64,000 nucleotides of DNA from Echinococcus granulosus (lineage: Eukaryota > Platyhelminthes > Cestoda > Cyclophyllidea > Taeniidae), in NCBI RefSeq assembly GCF_000524195.1, contig NW_020170425.1:324163-388162 (forward strand), in the 5' to 3' direction. The stretch's first letter is position 1. Every line of letters starts with the position of its first letter. Below the pieces are notes generated by a model, which had not been told where the DNA came from, ran no database searches, and saw only the letters and a list, made by a program, of their open reading frames with translations. The position numbers and the translations under genes are program-made. This document shows positions 36,435 to 49,142 of this stretch, piece after piece.

Positions 36435-37997
36435 ACTTCCCTTTTTCTTTAGTGACGCCTGATTTGACGGTGGGCAGGCTGCATCAGGTTTTTATCAAAG
36501 TAGGGCTGTTGTCCAGAAAGTACTCAGGAAAGCACCAAGCGTTGTGGTCGTGGTCTACTTTTCGGGATTCGAACCGTCTTATTTGCCGTGACGGTGAAAC
36601 TAGAGGGGGATGCTCCTTTTTTCCTTCGAAGCACACTTCATTTGTGTCAGGATAGACAGCTAATTGATTGGCTTGTTGGCCACAGGTTTCAACCTAAGAG
36701 AGCGGCAATGCAACTAATTTCGCCTTGAATTTATTTCTGCTATCAAAACTGCATGTTAGTAAATGGACATGTAGCGGTGAGTGATGAACCTCCCAATACG
36801 TTTCCGTATCGGGTCCTACGAGCTCCGTGCACTCAGTCGCTCAAGCCCGACCCACTGTGGTGGGTACAAAGTGTCGTCGGAGTGTGTATCAAATATGGGC
36901 GGGGATGGATGTGTACAATGTTAACCAAAGTTCTCTTTTCGTAACACGGAAGAACTACGAGTGTCTGCCCAAGACTGCCTTCTGGATTTGTCTTCCAGCA
37001 GCAGTATACTAATGCCTTAATACTGAAGATTAAGTTAGTTATTTATAGAGGGGATTTGGATATGTTCAAGCAGTTTTAGCCTCATTTTTTTTGCAATTTT
37101 TACAGTCGTGACCTGGTAAAAAGAGTCACGAACAAGTAACAGTTGCCGATTTTAAAAATATAGATGGTGGGAATTTACAATTAAAAAAACGTTATCTAGT
37201 TAACAATACCACAAAAATTGCTGGCGTACTATGCCATGGACTTCCCCCAAAATTGGTAACAGCTTTCACCTCGACATGATGGTATGTTGGTATCTCCATG
37301 TCGCATTTGCTGACTTTTCGCCTCCTATTTTACCTATCACCCTGAGGCCTTAGCTGTCTACGGAAGCAAAAAAGCTTCCCATTTATCCTTTGCAAATCCT
37401 TAGGCTTACAGTATCCAGGATCTCCATTTTCGCTATTCAAGACGGTGTAAGTTATTTTGAACATTATTTTAAATAAGTTGTTTTGCACTTCCTAAAGCTT
37501 AGGATTCGATCGTTGACTATCTAACATTTAAAACAAGCCAGTTAATATTTCAAAATGGATATTATCTGCATCTTTTTTTTTGGAAAACGATGTTTCCAAA
37601 GCAAATTCCGGTCACTAAAAGGTATTTTTTTACCTAATCAATATTGATCATAGTGATGCTGATTTTGGTGTGTAATTGGTGCTTTGTCGTATTCCACGTA
37701 ACGATTTCATTTTAGCATTGGTTCAGGTTTTGCGGCAGATTCATGGAAAATTTGATGTAACCAACTGTCTTTTCGTCACCTTGAAATGCTTGATTTCACC
37801 TACCAGAATGGTGTACCTATAACTCCGATCACTCCATTACAAACAAAAACAGCACTTCTGTTTGAAGCACTGGAACCCAATATCAAAATTTTGATGTCTT
37901 TTAAACACATCACCTAAAAAGGCAAAAGTCAAGAAGTCTAGAGTGGCCATAACTCTCAGTTACAGTTTCGCAGCGATTTATTTCCTTAGACTACTAT

Positions 37998-38150
37998 TGT
38001 AGCGCCCCAAGACTTTTCTGAGGATAGGAGAAGTCACAATGCTGGGTCAGAGTATGCACTGCCGACGTGCAGAAGGGCTGGGGACTGCTGGCATGGCGCG
38101 GACGCTATGCTGCTCAGTGGAGATGCAAAGGCGGAGCCTCAAGTGCTCGC
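37998..38150 (+). repeat. Dispersed repeat of the TGTAGCG family, copy A
   Basis: It starts TGTAGCGCCCCAAGACTTTT, then CTGAGGATAGGAGAAGTCAC, AATGCTGGGTCAGAGTATGC, CGACGTGCAGAAGGGCTGGG and CTGGCATGGCGCGG. These blocks align in order with the minus-strand copies near 23300-23421 and with the copy at 42179. The 3' limit is approximate. The copy is richer in G+C than its surroundings. Confidence 0.65.
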
Positions 38151-41100
38151 AAAACCCAAATGACTAACCATGGCATTACAGCCATCACTAAATTTGATTT
38201 TGTCGTTTATTTGTTCCAAATTTTTGCCGGTAACGCTGGTTATCAATTTGGATTAGAGACCCTAAGTCCCATTCCCTTGGTTCGAGTTGCAATGACTAGC
38301 GCGCATTTCACAGGATGCGATGCTTTAGCACGGTATTGCGAACTTAAATAGTAGAAACATGCGGCGCGAGTCGGCTTTGGCCGTATACGTAAATAGGATC
38401 AGTGTAGGTGATTAACCCTTGGAAATATTTTCCATCTACAGTGATGGTGCCCATTCCATGTTCGGAATGTTCTTTCTTGAAGTAACAAACCAATCCCAAC
38501 TCTAAATGAGTCGCTTCTTTTGGAATATTACATTTAGTATTTTTTAAATGACCAAAGTTTATAATATTTTTGGCTGCAATATGTCAGGAGTACTCACGAA
38601 AACCAGCATAAGATTGAACATTTTAGGTTTACACAATTAAATGATAAAAAAGAGCTTCAAGTCGGAATAAGTAAAGGCGTAAATCCACATTTATTCTCAT
38701 CTGTCTTATGTGGATGCAATCGCAGATTACTTTATGCATAGAAGAAATCACCATTCTAGAATCATACATAAAATTATAAAATAATTAGTCGTGAAGTCGA
38801 GTTTTAGTAACTTGTACCATTTGGTAAATAACTACTAAAAGTAAGTGTTAAAATTAGAGTGAATTTAGATTATTTGGAAAAGTGCTTCACTATAATATTG
38901 CTGATAAGGACTAGCGCATTTTACAAGAGAACTAATAATATTAATCACTATTTTATTTATCCTTTGCAAGGCTAAAATTCTCGATCACCTATATTACTAT
39001 TAAACTTCAGTAGCGCCATGTTTTCTATTTATATAAACTAGCTTTTTACCATATTATTTAAGAAAAAAGCCTAGTACGACGGTTGCACACAAATGAACTC
39101 GCTCGTGTGTATTCGTGTAACGCGAACAATGTAGCCAAGGGCAGTGAATTTATTACTTATTCGGGAACAGCCATCGAAAGCCAGCACCCCCAATACCGAT
39201 CGACAAGTGGTAAAGTACTTAAAACAGTGTTTGAATGGCTAATTTGCGCAAAAAACACATTTTTAGAAATTGACTTACATACTGTTTGTTACTCATGCCT
39301 TCATGATCCTGTACTTTAAGGCTTCGCCACCACTGAACCTATTCAATTTTGTTAAGGTCTTAAGCAAACTTTTAGTATATTCATATCCTCACATGGGAAA
39401 TCGACTAACGAGGCAATTCCTGGATTGCTACCTTTTTTGCCTAAGGCATAAAAACGTTCAACTTCTGCACCATTAAAGCTCGAGATCATATTATATTGAT
39501 AATTTAACAGTAGGAATTATTTTTTATTTATATATGCACTTAAAGCACAAATATATTGTAATGCAATAACAGGTAAAAACAGTTAAACAGCTTAACTATA
39601 CGAGGTCATTCAAAACAAATTTTCTTTATTAGGTTTTACTACATATTGTGAATAATCAAAAAATGAAACGTATCTAAAACTTTATTATGAAAAATCAAAA
39701 AAGGAAAAATACGGAAGAAGTTGGTGATCTCGACAATGCGAGAAGTAGTTTGAACTTGTACTAGCGCTTGAAGATAAAGATCATGGAAGTAAAAAAGACT
39801 TCGGTAACATTTATCAGTGTAGTCGCGCTGTTACAGTCAAGGCACAGTCCATTAATCTAGCGTTGTCCTAAGCATATAAAATTACAGGTCAAGTGATTGT
39901 ACATGCATACATTGCTGGTCTAAACAATCATCTGAGGCATTTCGAATTGCAGAAAATGTAAAATATCACTAGCTAGAATAAACGGTCATCTCACTTGTAA
40001 GTAATCTTGCATCTCCAGGGTAGGAAGATGGTAATTATTTGCTTAATCGTGGACCTATAGGCAGCAGGTGTTCCATTTAGCCTAGCTAAAATTTGTTTAA
40101 GATATTTTATTCGAAGTACTCCCCTCGGGCCATTCACCTTAATAGTTGTCAGTTGCTTTGAAACGCCTTTTAACTGCTTTTGCTATACATTCTACAAATT
40201 GAAATAGCCACTAAAATATAGCATCCAAGCAATTGTATGGCAAGGAAACAAGCAGGTGTGTATGTAGATTAGTTCGTAGAGAATAGTATGTTAGAGATAA
40301 GGAACAATCCAGCTAGGGTTGCTACTATATAATATATCAAGATGACCTTTTAGGGGTACCTTTAAGTGGAGTCTCCAAATCACATCCGTTGAGTCCTTGG
40401 AACAAGTAATGGAACTGCGGAAGAGAAAAATCAAGGTAGTGGATCGGCCTAGATACTAATAGTTTTTTTTCGAGTAGGTTACCAGTAAATTTCTTGCACA
40501 ATCATCTTATGAAAAATTTGAAAATAATTAATTTCCCAATTTTTTTTAAAGTTCCGACGAACAGTCTCCACTGAGCAAATTTGTAGCCCTAAACTGTGAA
40601 TTTTACCGAAACATTTTTAGCGTGAAATGTCTAAAAGGCTCGTTTTGTTAAAATTTACCTATACCATGTGCTCTCAATGTCTTTCAACGCTACCTAATGA
40701 AACATGCCCTCGCTCAACTCGTTCGCATGTTCCAAAGGTATGAAGGCTGAAGTGAGAGAGGGAAACACCGAGCCTCTTGCAACTGTAACAGGCAAAAGTA
40801 CACTGCTGGTCAAACAAATGGATATATTTGCCACTGTATTCCGTGCTAGTTGGAACAGGTAATCGTAGAAGATCTCAGGTTTCCTGATTTTCGTTCAAGT
40901 AGGAGGTAATGTCGAGTAAACAATTTTAAGAGCACCGAACTCCTTGTAGAGTTTTAACTGCCTCAAGATAGAGAAGATCTGAAAGAGATGCATCATTATA
41001 TCGTGAAGGTGTTCGCTGCCCCTTCGAATTTTTTCCATACATCATGCGTTTAGTAAAATACGCTTTTGCTAGCTGATGCTAAATTTCGGACAGTGAATGA

Positions 41101-42178
41101 TTCGCCTCGCATTTGTCGTGTGCATTTCTAAGACTTCAGGCAAACATCCATGAAATTTGTATTCCCAAGTGAAAGCTTAATACTGAATTAAAGTTTTTCA
41201 GTTACTATTTGATGAGGGGTATCACAAGACTTTTGGGGAAAATGTCATTTTAAGGAAAAAAATTGCCAGGTACCTTGACTACGAGAAGTTCATTGGAACA
41301 AAGTAGCAGTAATGCTAAATCAATTAGTGTTTTTAAAAGAAGGGGAAAGCCTGAGCATTTTGAGCATTAATTAATTCCGCGGAGTGTTAGGTATTATAGA
41401 AGATAATTCAGAATAATGCATTGTTTTCATGCAACTATTTCATGCTGTCAAAACAACGCAATTCCACTAGACCACGTTAAACACCTGACTTTGTCTAATC
41501 CCATATGATACCCTTGATTTTGCCAAAGAAAAAGTAATTTCAGAACCACGAGTGAGGCGGTCCGCCTAACTGCTATTTACCACTACAAAAGTAGGATAAC
41601 TTCTCTGTAATGGAACAGTGTGATTTGCATTGGAAAATGAATCATAAATAGAAGGAGCAATTGTAAAAGCGGCAACTGCGCAAATAACTACTTAGGAAGT
41701 CCCAGTCTAGAGTAATGTTAATTCTATGGGCAATTTACCAGCGCTTTTTTTACTTATTTTGTGCACTAATTGATAGTTCAGTGTATTTATGGAATTGAAT
41801 AACCGATCTATAAGCTATGAACAACTATTTCATGCAATTATAAATGCTCGACCATTAATTAGTCTATTTCAACAAAAAAATTCGCAAAAACTGCATAAGT
41901 CCAAAAGTTTGATCCATTCGCTAAGATTATTTGTACTCGCGTTACATGAGGAAAAGACATCCTTCGGTTAATGAGTTTTAATATCGTTAATGGACATATT
42001 TCGATATATTTCCTACTTATTTCGTTTCTTAAAATATATCTAATTGTAGGCTAATAACTCCTACCAAAAGAGATAGTAGAAATCTTGTTGGTGTTTATTG
42101 GTATCACGCAAAATAAAGTTTTCAAATTAGCTGTTCTTTAGTCCGAATTCATGAAGTCGTCAGCTTTTTGTTTGTAGC

Positions 42179-42330
42179 TGTAGCGCTTCGAGACCTTCCT
42201 ATAGGCGAGAGAAAACCCGAGGATAGAACATGCATTTTCGACGTGGAGTAGAGCTTGGGGCTACTGGTATAGCTCGGAGTCCAGGACATCCGGCAGAGCT
42301 ACAATGGTGAAGCCCCAAAATGGTCCGTTG
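42179..42330 (+). repeat. Dispersed repeat of the TGTAGCG family, copy B
   Basis: It starts TGTAGCGCTTCGAGACCTTC, then CTATAGGCGAGAGAAAACCC, GAGGATAGAACATGCATT, TCGACGTGGAGTAGAGCTTG and GGGCTACTGGTATAGCTCGG. The block order and spacing match copy A, with many substitutions, as expected for an old insertion. The 3' limit is approximate. Confidence 0.6.
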
Positions 42331-45300
42331 CCGAAGACCGAGAGCTAGAACAATACTTAATGCATTACAACAACTGCATAATACAACGTTTAGACTTGTG
42401 AATATATGTATATCAGTGAGCATTATTCCATTTTTCCACGATACCAGATCTCTAGAAGGCCTTTGATACAGTATTCTGCTATCTGTAAAGGACCCTTATA
42501 AAGAAAAATGAGCTGTTATTTATAATCCACATCAAAAGTACAAATTTAATAAAGGTAAATACTGTCATTCGAAAAAGAAGCTACAACTGATGTAATTTCG
42601 ACTAAACTCAAGAAAATCGGATTGCCTCTCTGATTTGATTGCTACTACATGGCAGTACTACAGCATTAAGTAATCACTGCTAATTACGATCCGAGAAGGT
42701 GTACCTTAACATAGATACGTACTATCAGTCCTAACCCGGTCACTCCAGATTCCGGCTAGGATTAATCCCGTTAGTAAATGCTTCACTATTTCTGGGCTCC
42801 ATAGTGTCGGTTGCCTGTCTCCTGCACCCAGATAACAGTTTGATTGCAACGCCGAATAATTAGTTACAATAAGTTTAGATGACGACTAATAGGAGTCATT
42901 CTTGTAGTGCTTCACAAATCGTTTCATTTAGGATTTGCCAACTCAAGGTTGTGCGTTTCGATCCAAAAACAAGCACAATGAAAGCATTCGGTAGGAATCA
43001 GTTGGGTGGACATTGAAGATGTATAAAGAGACAAGGAGCAGATCGGTAATAATATAGCATCTGAAAACCAGAATGTAATATAAAATGAATAATCACTTGC
43101 CGACATAAAATGCTTCTGCCACTTTTCCCTCATTATAGCCTTCCATTCCCATCAAAACCGTTTAGGGGAGTCGCTTCATAGTTTCGTGAAATTTTTGGTG
43201 AAACTTCTGCTACAATATTCAAACTAGGCTAAAATTCTCATTTTTAGGGAATCACAAAGTGAAAGGCTTTATTGCTTAAAACGAATGCAAATCTGAACTA
43301 AAGTATGGAAAAATGGAAATTAAGGCCTTAGATTTTACCCACAAACAATTTGTCGGATTTCTAATTTAACGACATCGTAGGTTTTCAGCTGGTGATACTA
43401 GAGCATCTAGTCTTAAAAAAATGACATTCATGGGGCAGCAATCCTAGCTATAAGCGAGCCAAATGAGAACGCATGTACTGGGGATACAAACATCCCGTAA
43501 TTCATAGTCATTATTCTCCATTATTCCCTGAGTCGCACCTTTGATCCCAAACTCGTCCCATGAATGGCAAACAATATGGGCGTTTTAATCAAAAATTGTG
43601 TAGAGATGCTTTCCTTCCAGCTGCGATGAAAAAGGTAACTTCGTACACATTATTGATGCTTATGGAACTGTTAGATCAAATTTAGGGCTTGGGTGGTCCT
43701 CGAGTGCATTAGCAATTAAGAGTTGTATACACTGAGCAGATACCGACTTACTTCCGTAAGCCAAACACATTGACAGTTAAATGGCCGAAAAAGAATGCAA
43801 TATTGTGCAAAGTTTGAAAAGCAAAATGTCTTCGTTCATTTAACTTAATGAAAAATTTTGCTTACGCGCGCATCACGGTCAGATGATTCCCATTTATGCT
43901 AATATATAACTGCTAGTTTAGCAAGGCCTCCTAATATACCCATAATTTTAGTCTAGGTGTTGCTGTTTGCAAGAATAAGTAAAACTGAACTGACGTGGAA
44001 GTTTAAAACTATCATTTAGATCCAATTAACCAAAATGATTCATTTACGAAACCTGCAGTAAGTACGGTGTTAAATACTAATATAACAAATAATACTCAAC
44101 ACCCATCCCACAAATTATCTGCACTTTTAGGAGCTACTGCCCTTTCGTATGTGTTTAAACGAATTTTATATGTTTGTATAATCTTGTCGATGACTTGAAT
44201 GGTGAACAGTACCAACTCCACTAAAGTACTGAATTACTGAGATTCATTATGTGTATTATAGCGCAAATAATGGTAGTAACGTCTCAAAAAAGTAACGAAA
44301 ACTTCAAATACTAATAATAGGTCAATGGCAAACTTCCCATTTATAAATGTTTCTCCTCAACTTCACGCTCTTTAATATTTTTTAATATTATCCTAAAGTG
44401 AAAATTGATGGCATTTTTTAATATTGAGTCATAATGCCGACTATTCGTAATACACTTATATTTTTTTCGGATAAGGAGAAAGTGTGGAATGTGCTTTGTA
44501 GAAGCCAATCAACGAAAGTATAGATCTCGGAAAGCCTGCTTCTTCACACCACTTAAATTGATAGATGCGTTGACAGCTGCCTAGTCTTGATGAATTAGAA
44601 CAGCTGAGATTGTTCACTTACGGGGTGATAGCACGAGGTATAGAGGGTTTTAAACATGCACAAGTGATTTATTCTGTAGTGTGTAGATGTGCCTTTTTCT
44701 TCTGCACATAGATATGCCAAAGTTAATGTTTTGCTTGTGGAACAAACAGCAACACTGAGGTAACTCCGAGCATGTTGGCATTCCCCTTCGTTTCTTTATT
44801 TACTTCGAATTAACTATAATATGCAATAGTTTTTTCACGTGGGCTTTGTCTTGACCCAAAAGGCACCTGTAGTCATTAGCACTAATTCAGCTCGCATTTT
44901 TACTTTTTCACTGCTTATAGACCGCTCAGTACTGACCCATTTTTATCGCATCGTTGATGGAATTTTATTTATTTAACGATTTTTTTACATCAGAAGTTTT
45001 AAGAAATGAAACCACAGTGGAATAATTGTTTGCAAAACATAAGAATTTCATTTAAATATACTTATCTCAATACTTATATTGAACAGTTCATCCCAATTTC
45101 AAAATACACTTTTGGTCATGAAAGGCAGATATGAATGTATAGTGTATTTCAATCGAATGCAGAAATCTACTGCACTAGTTTTGGACTGGGCCCTTATTTA
45201 CCAAGCCAACATTGGGTATATTTAACGACCAACTAAATCATTTTATTTAAAGATATTGTTTGATTAGGAATATACACCAGCATAAGAGTCAAGGGACATT

Positions 45301-47535
45301 AACTCTGGCTATTAATAGCTGTTTTAGGGTACCAGATGTGAGAAAATTCTAATTTACCACCTACCGTGGAATACACTCTATTTATTAAACTTTGATTCAT
45401 ACGCATAGCAGTAGCCAAATGTTTAGGTTTATTTGCTTGCAAAGTTAAGTTAATCAAGATTTGGTTACCGAGGGGTTGAATGTTTTCTTTCAGCTTAAAA
45501 GAAGCAGTGTAGACAATGCAAAACAATTTGGTCAGGAAACAGTTCGACTCAATCGGGTACAAAACTCCGAAAGTTTAACACCTCAAGCTTAGAATAATTT
45601 CTAGGATAGATGTTCAACGCGTATTTTTGCTAGCTATTGTGCAAAATATATCAAAACGTCAAAATTGTTCATACCATATTAACACTATCCATTATATTTG
45701 ACAAGATATGAATTGTGCAGTTTCTTTTCATTGGTTTACGGTTGCGCACAAAGTCTTATTGAAACTTCTAGACTGGATGAAGTATGCAGGTCTTGGAATC
45801 TAAGCTCATATTTGGGGTTGCTTTTCGCCTCCAAGTAATGTTTTCATAGGTGAAAAGTGTTGGGTACTGCTTGGCTTGATAAGGTCACAGAGCGTTACCT
45901 AACGACAACTTTGGCGCGTTTTGTATTTGAAGCCTATTTAATTGGAGGAAGTGGCTTTTTGGCTATCTTTATAAATATTTGTCCTTACTTTTAAAGACAA
46001 TTGAAGCATAAAAGGTAGATAGAATACACAGAAATCTTATGCGCTGCGTAGCCTTGCTACTCGGGATGCTAAATTTGGACCCAGAGAAGCATCGAAATTC
46101 ACTATTTAACATTAGGAGGAAGGTGCCGTTTTAAACGACAGCAAAGTTGCATGAATTTGTCTGGTATTTAGTCTAGTCATGAGGAACTACATAAAAGTTC
46201 CCCTGAAAATCATTACTGCATTTATTAATATCAATACATTTGCTAAATTTCATTTCGCATGTATATTCTCTAAAAGTAGTCAATTTCGCAAAGCAATTAA
46301 CCCCCAAATTTCATTTGTCAGGGAATTATATTTGCAATAAATTTAAATGAACCATCTATTTGCGAGAATATGGTTTTATAACAGTTACGTAATATTTCAT
46401 CCAAACTGGAAAGAAAAGGGAATGGCGCTGACTGAATAACACCGATCTAAAAGGTACTATACCATTACGATTTGGTGATAGTTGTGAAATGTACCAATTA
46501 CAGTAGCTATTAGTTTTCCAGATACCTCGGTAACAAAAATATGTAAATGGATTTGATGTGTGCCTTTCCACGTACTTTAAGGTCTAGCGACTAATTGTAT
46601 GATGGTAATGGCACCGTCAAATTCTCCTGATTTATTAAAATCTCTTCCATTCTTGCCATAGAGAAGCTTGACCCCAGAAACCTCGATGTCCGCATGTTTT
46701 TAATCTTCCAAGTAAATATATATTTAAATTTAGTTTATCAATTATAATATGCATATAAGTAGAATTTCACATGGCCGTCATTAAGCTAATGAACAAAAGA
46801 CTGTGTCAATGATTGTTAAGATAATTTTTCCGACGTGTTGTAGTGCTATTCAATCCCTAACAATTTTATTTAGTTTATTCTTTAAATTGTAAGCCGCCTT
46901 ACGTTCCGTAATAGGAAATTTAGTTTGTTCTAAAATTCCTATTACTACCAAGAGACCTGAGAGACCACAGCACTTTGTCTTGAATCTTGCGAAATCAAAT
47001 TATCCTAACGTAGAGCCGAAAAAGCACTTGCAGACTGAAACACCTCCGATTAACAAAATCTGCAGTGGCTGTGACTGGTTAACTTTAAGCAATTTATCCT
47101 CATTGTTAATTAGAAATGCCATCTGATTATGACGGTTGATTTTGTTTATTTTAAAGAACAATCTAGATTTCTCCTTTTGATAATAAAGGCCTAGCCCAAA
47201 AGGCGAAGATTAATACTACCCTCGACGCTAGATAGAAAGTGACAACATTTTGTTTTACAGAACCATGGTTTTAACTATTCCAAGCAAAGTAAGCATAAAA
47301 TAGAGCTTTGTTCTTCGATTTTCTATGTGGCATATTAAAAGGCATTTCTTAATGAAAATTCTACTTTTAATTAATAGCTTTGCCACTTTCCACTTCCTGA
47401 AATATTTTGATTGGTCGACATAACTGGGTCGGCACGGTTGGTCCAGTTGGAATGCATCAGACTACCCGGGATGAGTGCGCTGACTGCACACATCAGATTA
47501 CGCGCAATGCTTACATCACGACATGTAGAAAAATA

Positions 47536-49137
47536 ATGAAACCTCGTGTCTTCCATCCACCTAACTTTTTTCTTCCTTTCTTACTCCTACTCTGCTCAAA
47601 GCCCCTTTGCTCTCAGTCGGAGCAGAGCAGGTGGGACATCGAGCATGACATAAACCGATTGCTGTCCAACGATGATGCCACCCTCTACAACCAAGAAAAA
47701 ATTCAACAAAGCTCATTTAATGGCACGGCATTAACTAATTTCACCTCAGGTGAAAACTTCACCTCTTACTGGCATCTGTCTGCCGACGCTCCGCTATTGG
47801 AACAACCTGATGCCGATACTTCACAGAGTCCCATTCCGACAATACAAAGTCAAAACTCTCGACACAAAGTTGGACCCTCTTTGCGCCCGTGCACTCGTCT
47901 TCAAGTCCTACCGCTGCTTCCTCTATACGAATTTATTGCCTTTGTTTGTGGTGGACTACTGTTTGGGTCACTATCAAGTATCTGGCTGACTCTCCTTTGC
48001 AGCAAGCGTTGGAAAAACCGGACACAACCTCAGAGAGGGATTTTTGCTGTCAGGTGTAGCCTTATTTGTGGACTTAACGTACACGCCACTGCATGTTCGC
48101 TTGCATTTCTTCTCTTACAGGCCACATCTAGAGGAACTGTTTCCTTCGTAAGCCTATCTCCCCGTCAAATGAGTAATTTCTGTAACATTGCCATACCAGT
48201 GCTTGATATTTGCACGTCCGTCTTTTGGATCTTCGTTGGATTTATAAACACACTTCTGATTATGTTTTTGCGCATTCTAAAACCTGGAGTGAACAGAACA
48301 GAGCCATGGGCAAGCCTCTTTAAGAGCCAAAAAAACTCGGTCTTTCTCTCCTTTCTGGCCCATTGTATTCCGTGGGTTTGTGGAATCGCACTAAACACGT
48401 TGCAGCTGGTATTTCTGCACGAAATACCGACCGAGATTAAGTCATCTCACAACAGGAGTCAACTTTTAAGAGCTCTAACCTCTGTGTTGCCTGTGCTCTT
48501 TGCAGTGATCACAATAGGAACTCGGATTTGGAAATTTCAAGGACACCGATTACATCTGCCCTCGATATCTCGAGTTGTGCCAAGTTATGCTTGTCAGCAT
48601 GAATACTCAAAAGTAAGAACCAGTCCAAAAGATAATACTCAATCCACTTTAAGTACCTCTGTTTCCTATGGAGCTGGTTCGACTGCGGTAGCCCTATTCT
48701 CTTCGCCAATAGTTACTAAACTACAATTAATCTGCTCTCTCCTCGCTGCATTCGCCATATGTCTGTGGATTTTATCAATTTCTTGGAACGAGACCCGAGT
48801 CGTCTCCCGAATTCACTCGGTAGTGATGTATTTTGCAGTTTGTCTCTTCTACGCCGTGTCCCTGGCAGGCTATAACAGTCGACTGACGCTGGCGTCAGCA
48901 ATCACCACACGGAACAGCTACATTCCAGGCGAAATAGGGCGCGAGAGTGAGAATTGCATCTACGCGGCCCAGCCGGACAGCAAACTCTCACCTCGAGAAC
49001 TTCTCGAAATTCCAAAGTTTACACGGACCCAATTTTTTGATACGCCATCAGAGCTACCCGAGCGAGAACAAACCAATCAGTGTGTCACTGACAAGGCTGT
49101 ACAGATCATTACAGTTTATGAACCTGTCGTGAGTTGA
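47536..49137 (+). CDS. Single-exon seven-pass membrane protein with signal peptide, family unknown
   Basis: An uninterrupted frame of 533 residues from the ATG at 47536. I chose this ATG because residues 1-26 form a clear signal peptide (MKPRVFHPPNFFLPFLLLLC, cleavage near CS-QS); the frame is open further upstream to 47407, where a longer product would bury it. The extracellular part (27-125) has N-glycosylation sites at Asn62, 68 and 74. Seven hydrophobic segments follow, beginning LYEFIAFVCGGLLFG (131-), CSLICGLNVHATAC, IPVLDICTSVFWIFVGF, FLSFLAHCIPWVCGIAL, LRALTSVLPVLFAVITI, LQLICSLLAAFAICLWI and VVMYFAVCLFYAVSLAG. The cytoplasmic tail is polar. No DRY or NPxxY motif of class A GPCRs is seen. 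The layout recalls the proline-rich transmembrane proteins PRRT3/4, but this is a weak guess from topology. Confidence 0.8.
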   Translation: MKPRVFHPPNFFLPFLLLLCSKPLCSQSEQSRWDIEHDINRLLSNDDATLYNQEKIQQSSFNGTALTNFTSGENFTSYWHLSADAPLLEQPDADTSQSPIPTIQSQNSRHKVGPSLRPCTRLQVLPLLPLYEFIAFVCGGLLFGSLSSIWLTLLCSKRWKNRTQPQRGIFAVRCSLICGLNVHATACSLAFLLLQATSRGTVSFVSLSPRQMSNFCNIAIPVLDICTSVFWIFVGFINTLLIMFLRILKPGVNRTEPWASLFKSQKNSVFLSFLAHCIPWVCGIALNTLQLVFLHEIPTEIKSSHNRSQLLRALTSVLPVLFAVITIGTRIWKFQGHRLHLPSISRVVPSYACQHEYSKVRTSPKDNTQSTLSTSVSYGAGSTAVALFSSPIVTKLQLICSLLAAFAICLWILSISWNETRVVSRIHSVVMYFAVCLFYAVSLAGYNSRLTLASAITTRNSYIPGEIGRESENCIYAAQPDSKLSPRELLEIPKFTRTQFFDTPSELPEREQTNQCVTDKAVQIITVYEPVVS

Positions 49138-49142
49138 ATAAA
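49137..49142 (+). terminator. Poly(A) signal overlapping the stop codon
   Basis: The TGA stop of the seven-pass protein is read straight into AATAAA (gagttgAATAAAactg), the final A of the stop being the first base of the hexamer. If used, the 3' UTR would be only a few tens of bases. Confidence 0.45.

Larger units (their letters stand above)
36435..47535. other. Gene-poor intergenic region
   Basis: No reading frame in these 11 kb shows family likeness or good splice sites. It holds two copies of the dispersed repeat (37998, 42179) and a GC-richer tract at about 36450-36990 that may be another repeat. That tract includes GGTTCGAATCCC on the minus strand near 36563, a Pol III B-box match, but the flanking bases do not pair as a tRNA T-stem. 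The rest is AT-rich. Confidence 0.55.

Noticed and set aside
36559..36575. tRNA gene suggested by GGTTCGAATCCC (minus)
   Set aside because: The flanking bases do not form a T-stem and no A box or acceptor stem was found at tRNA spacing.
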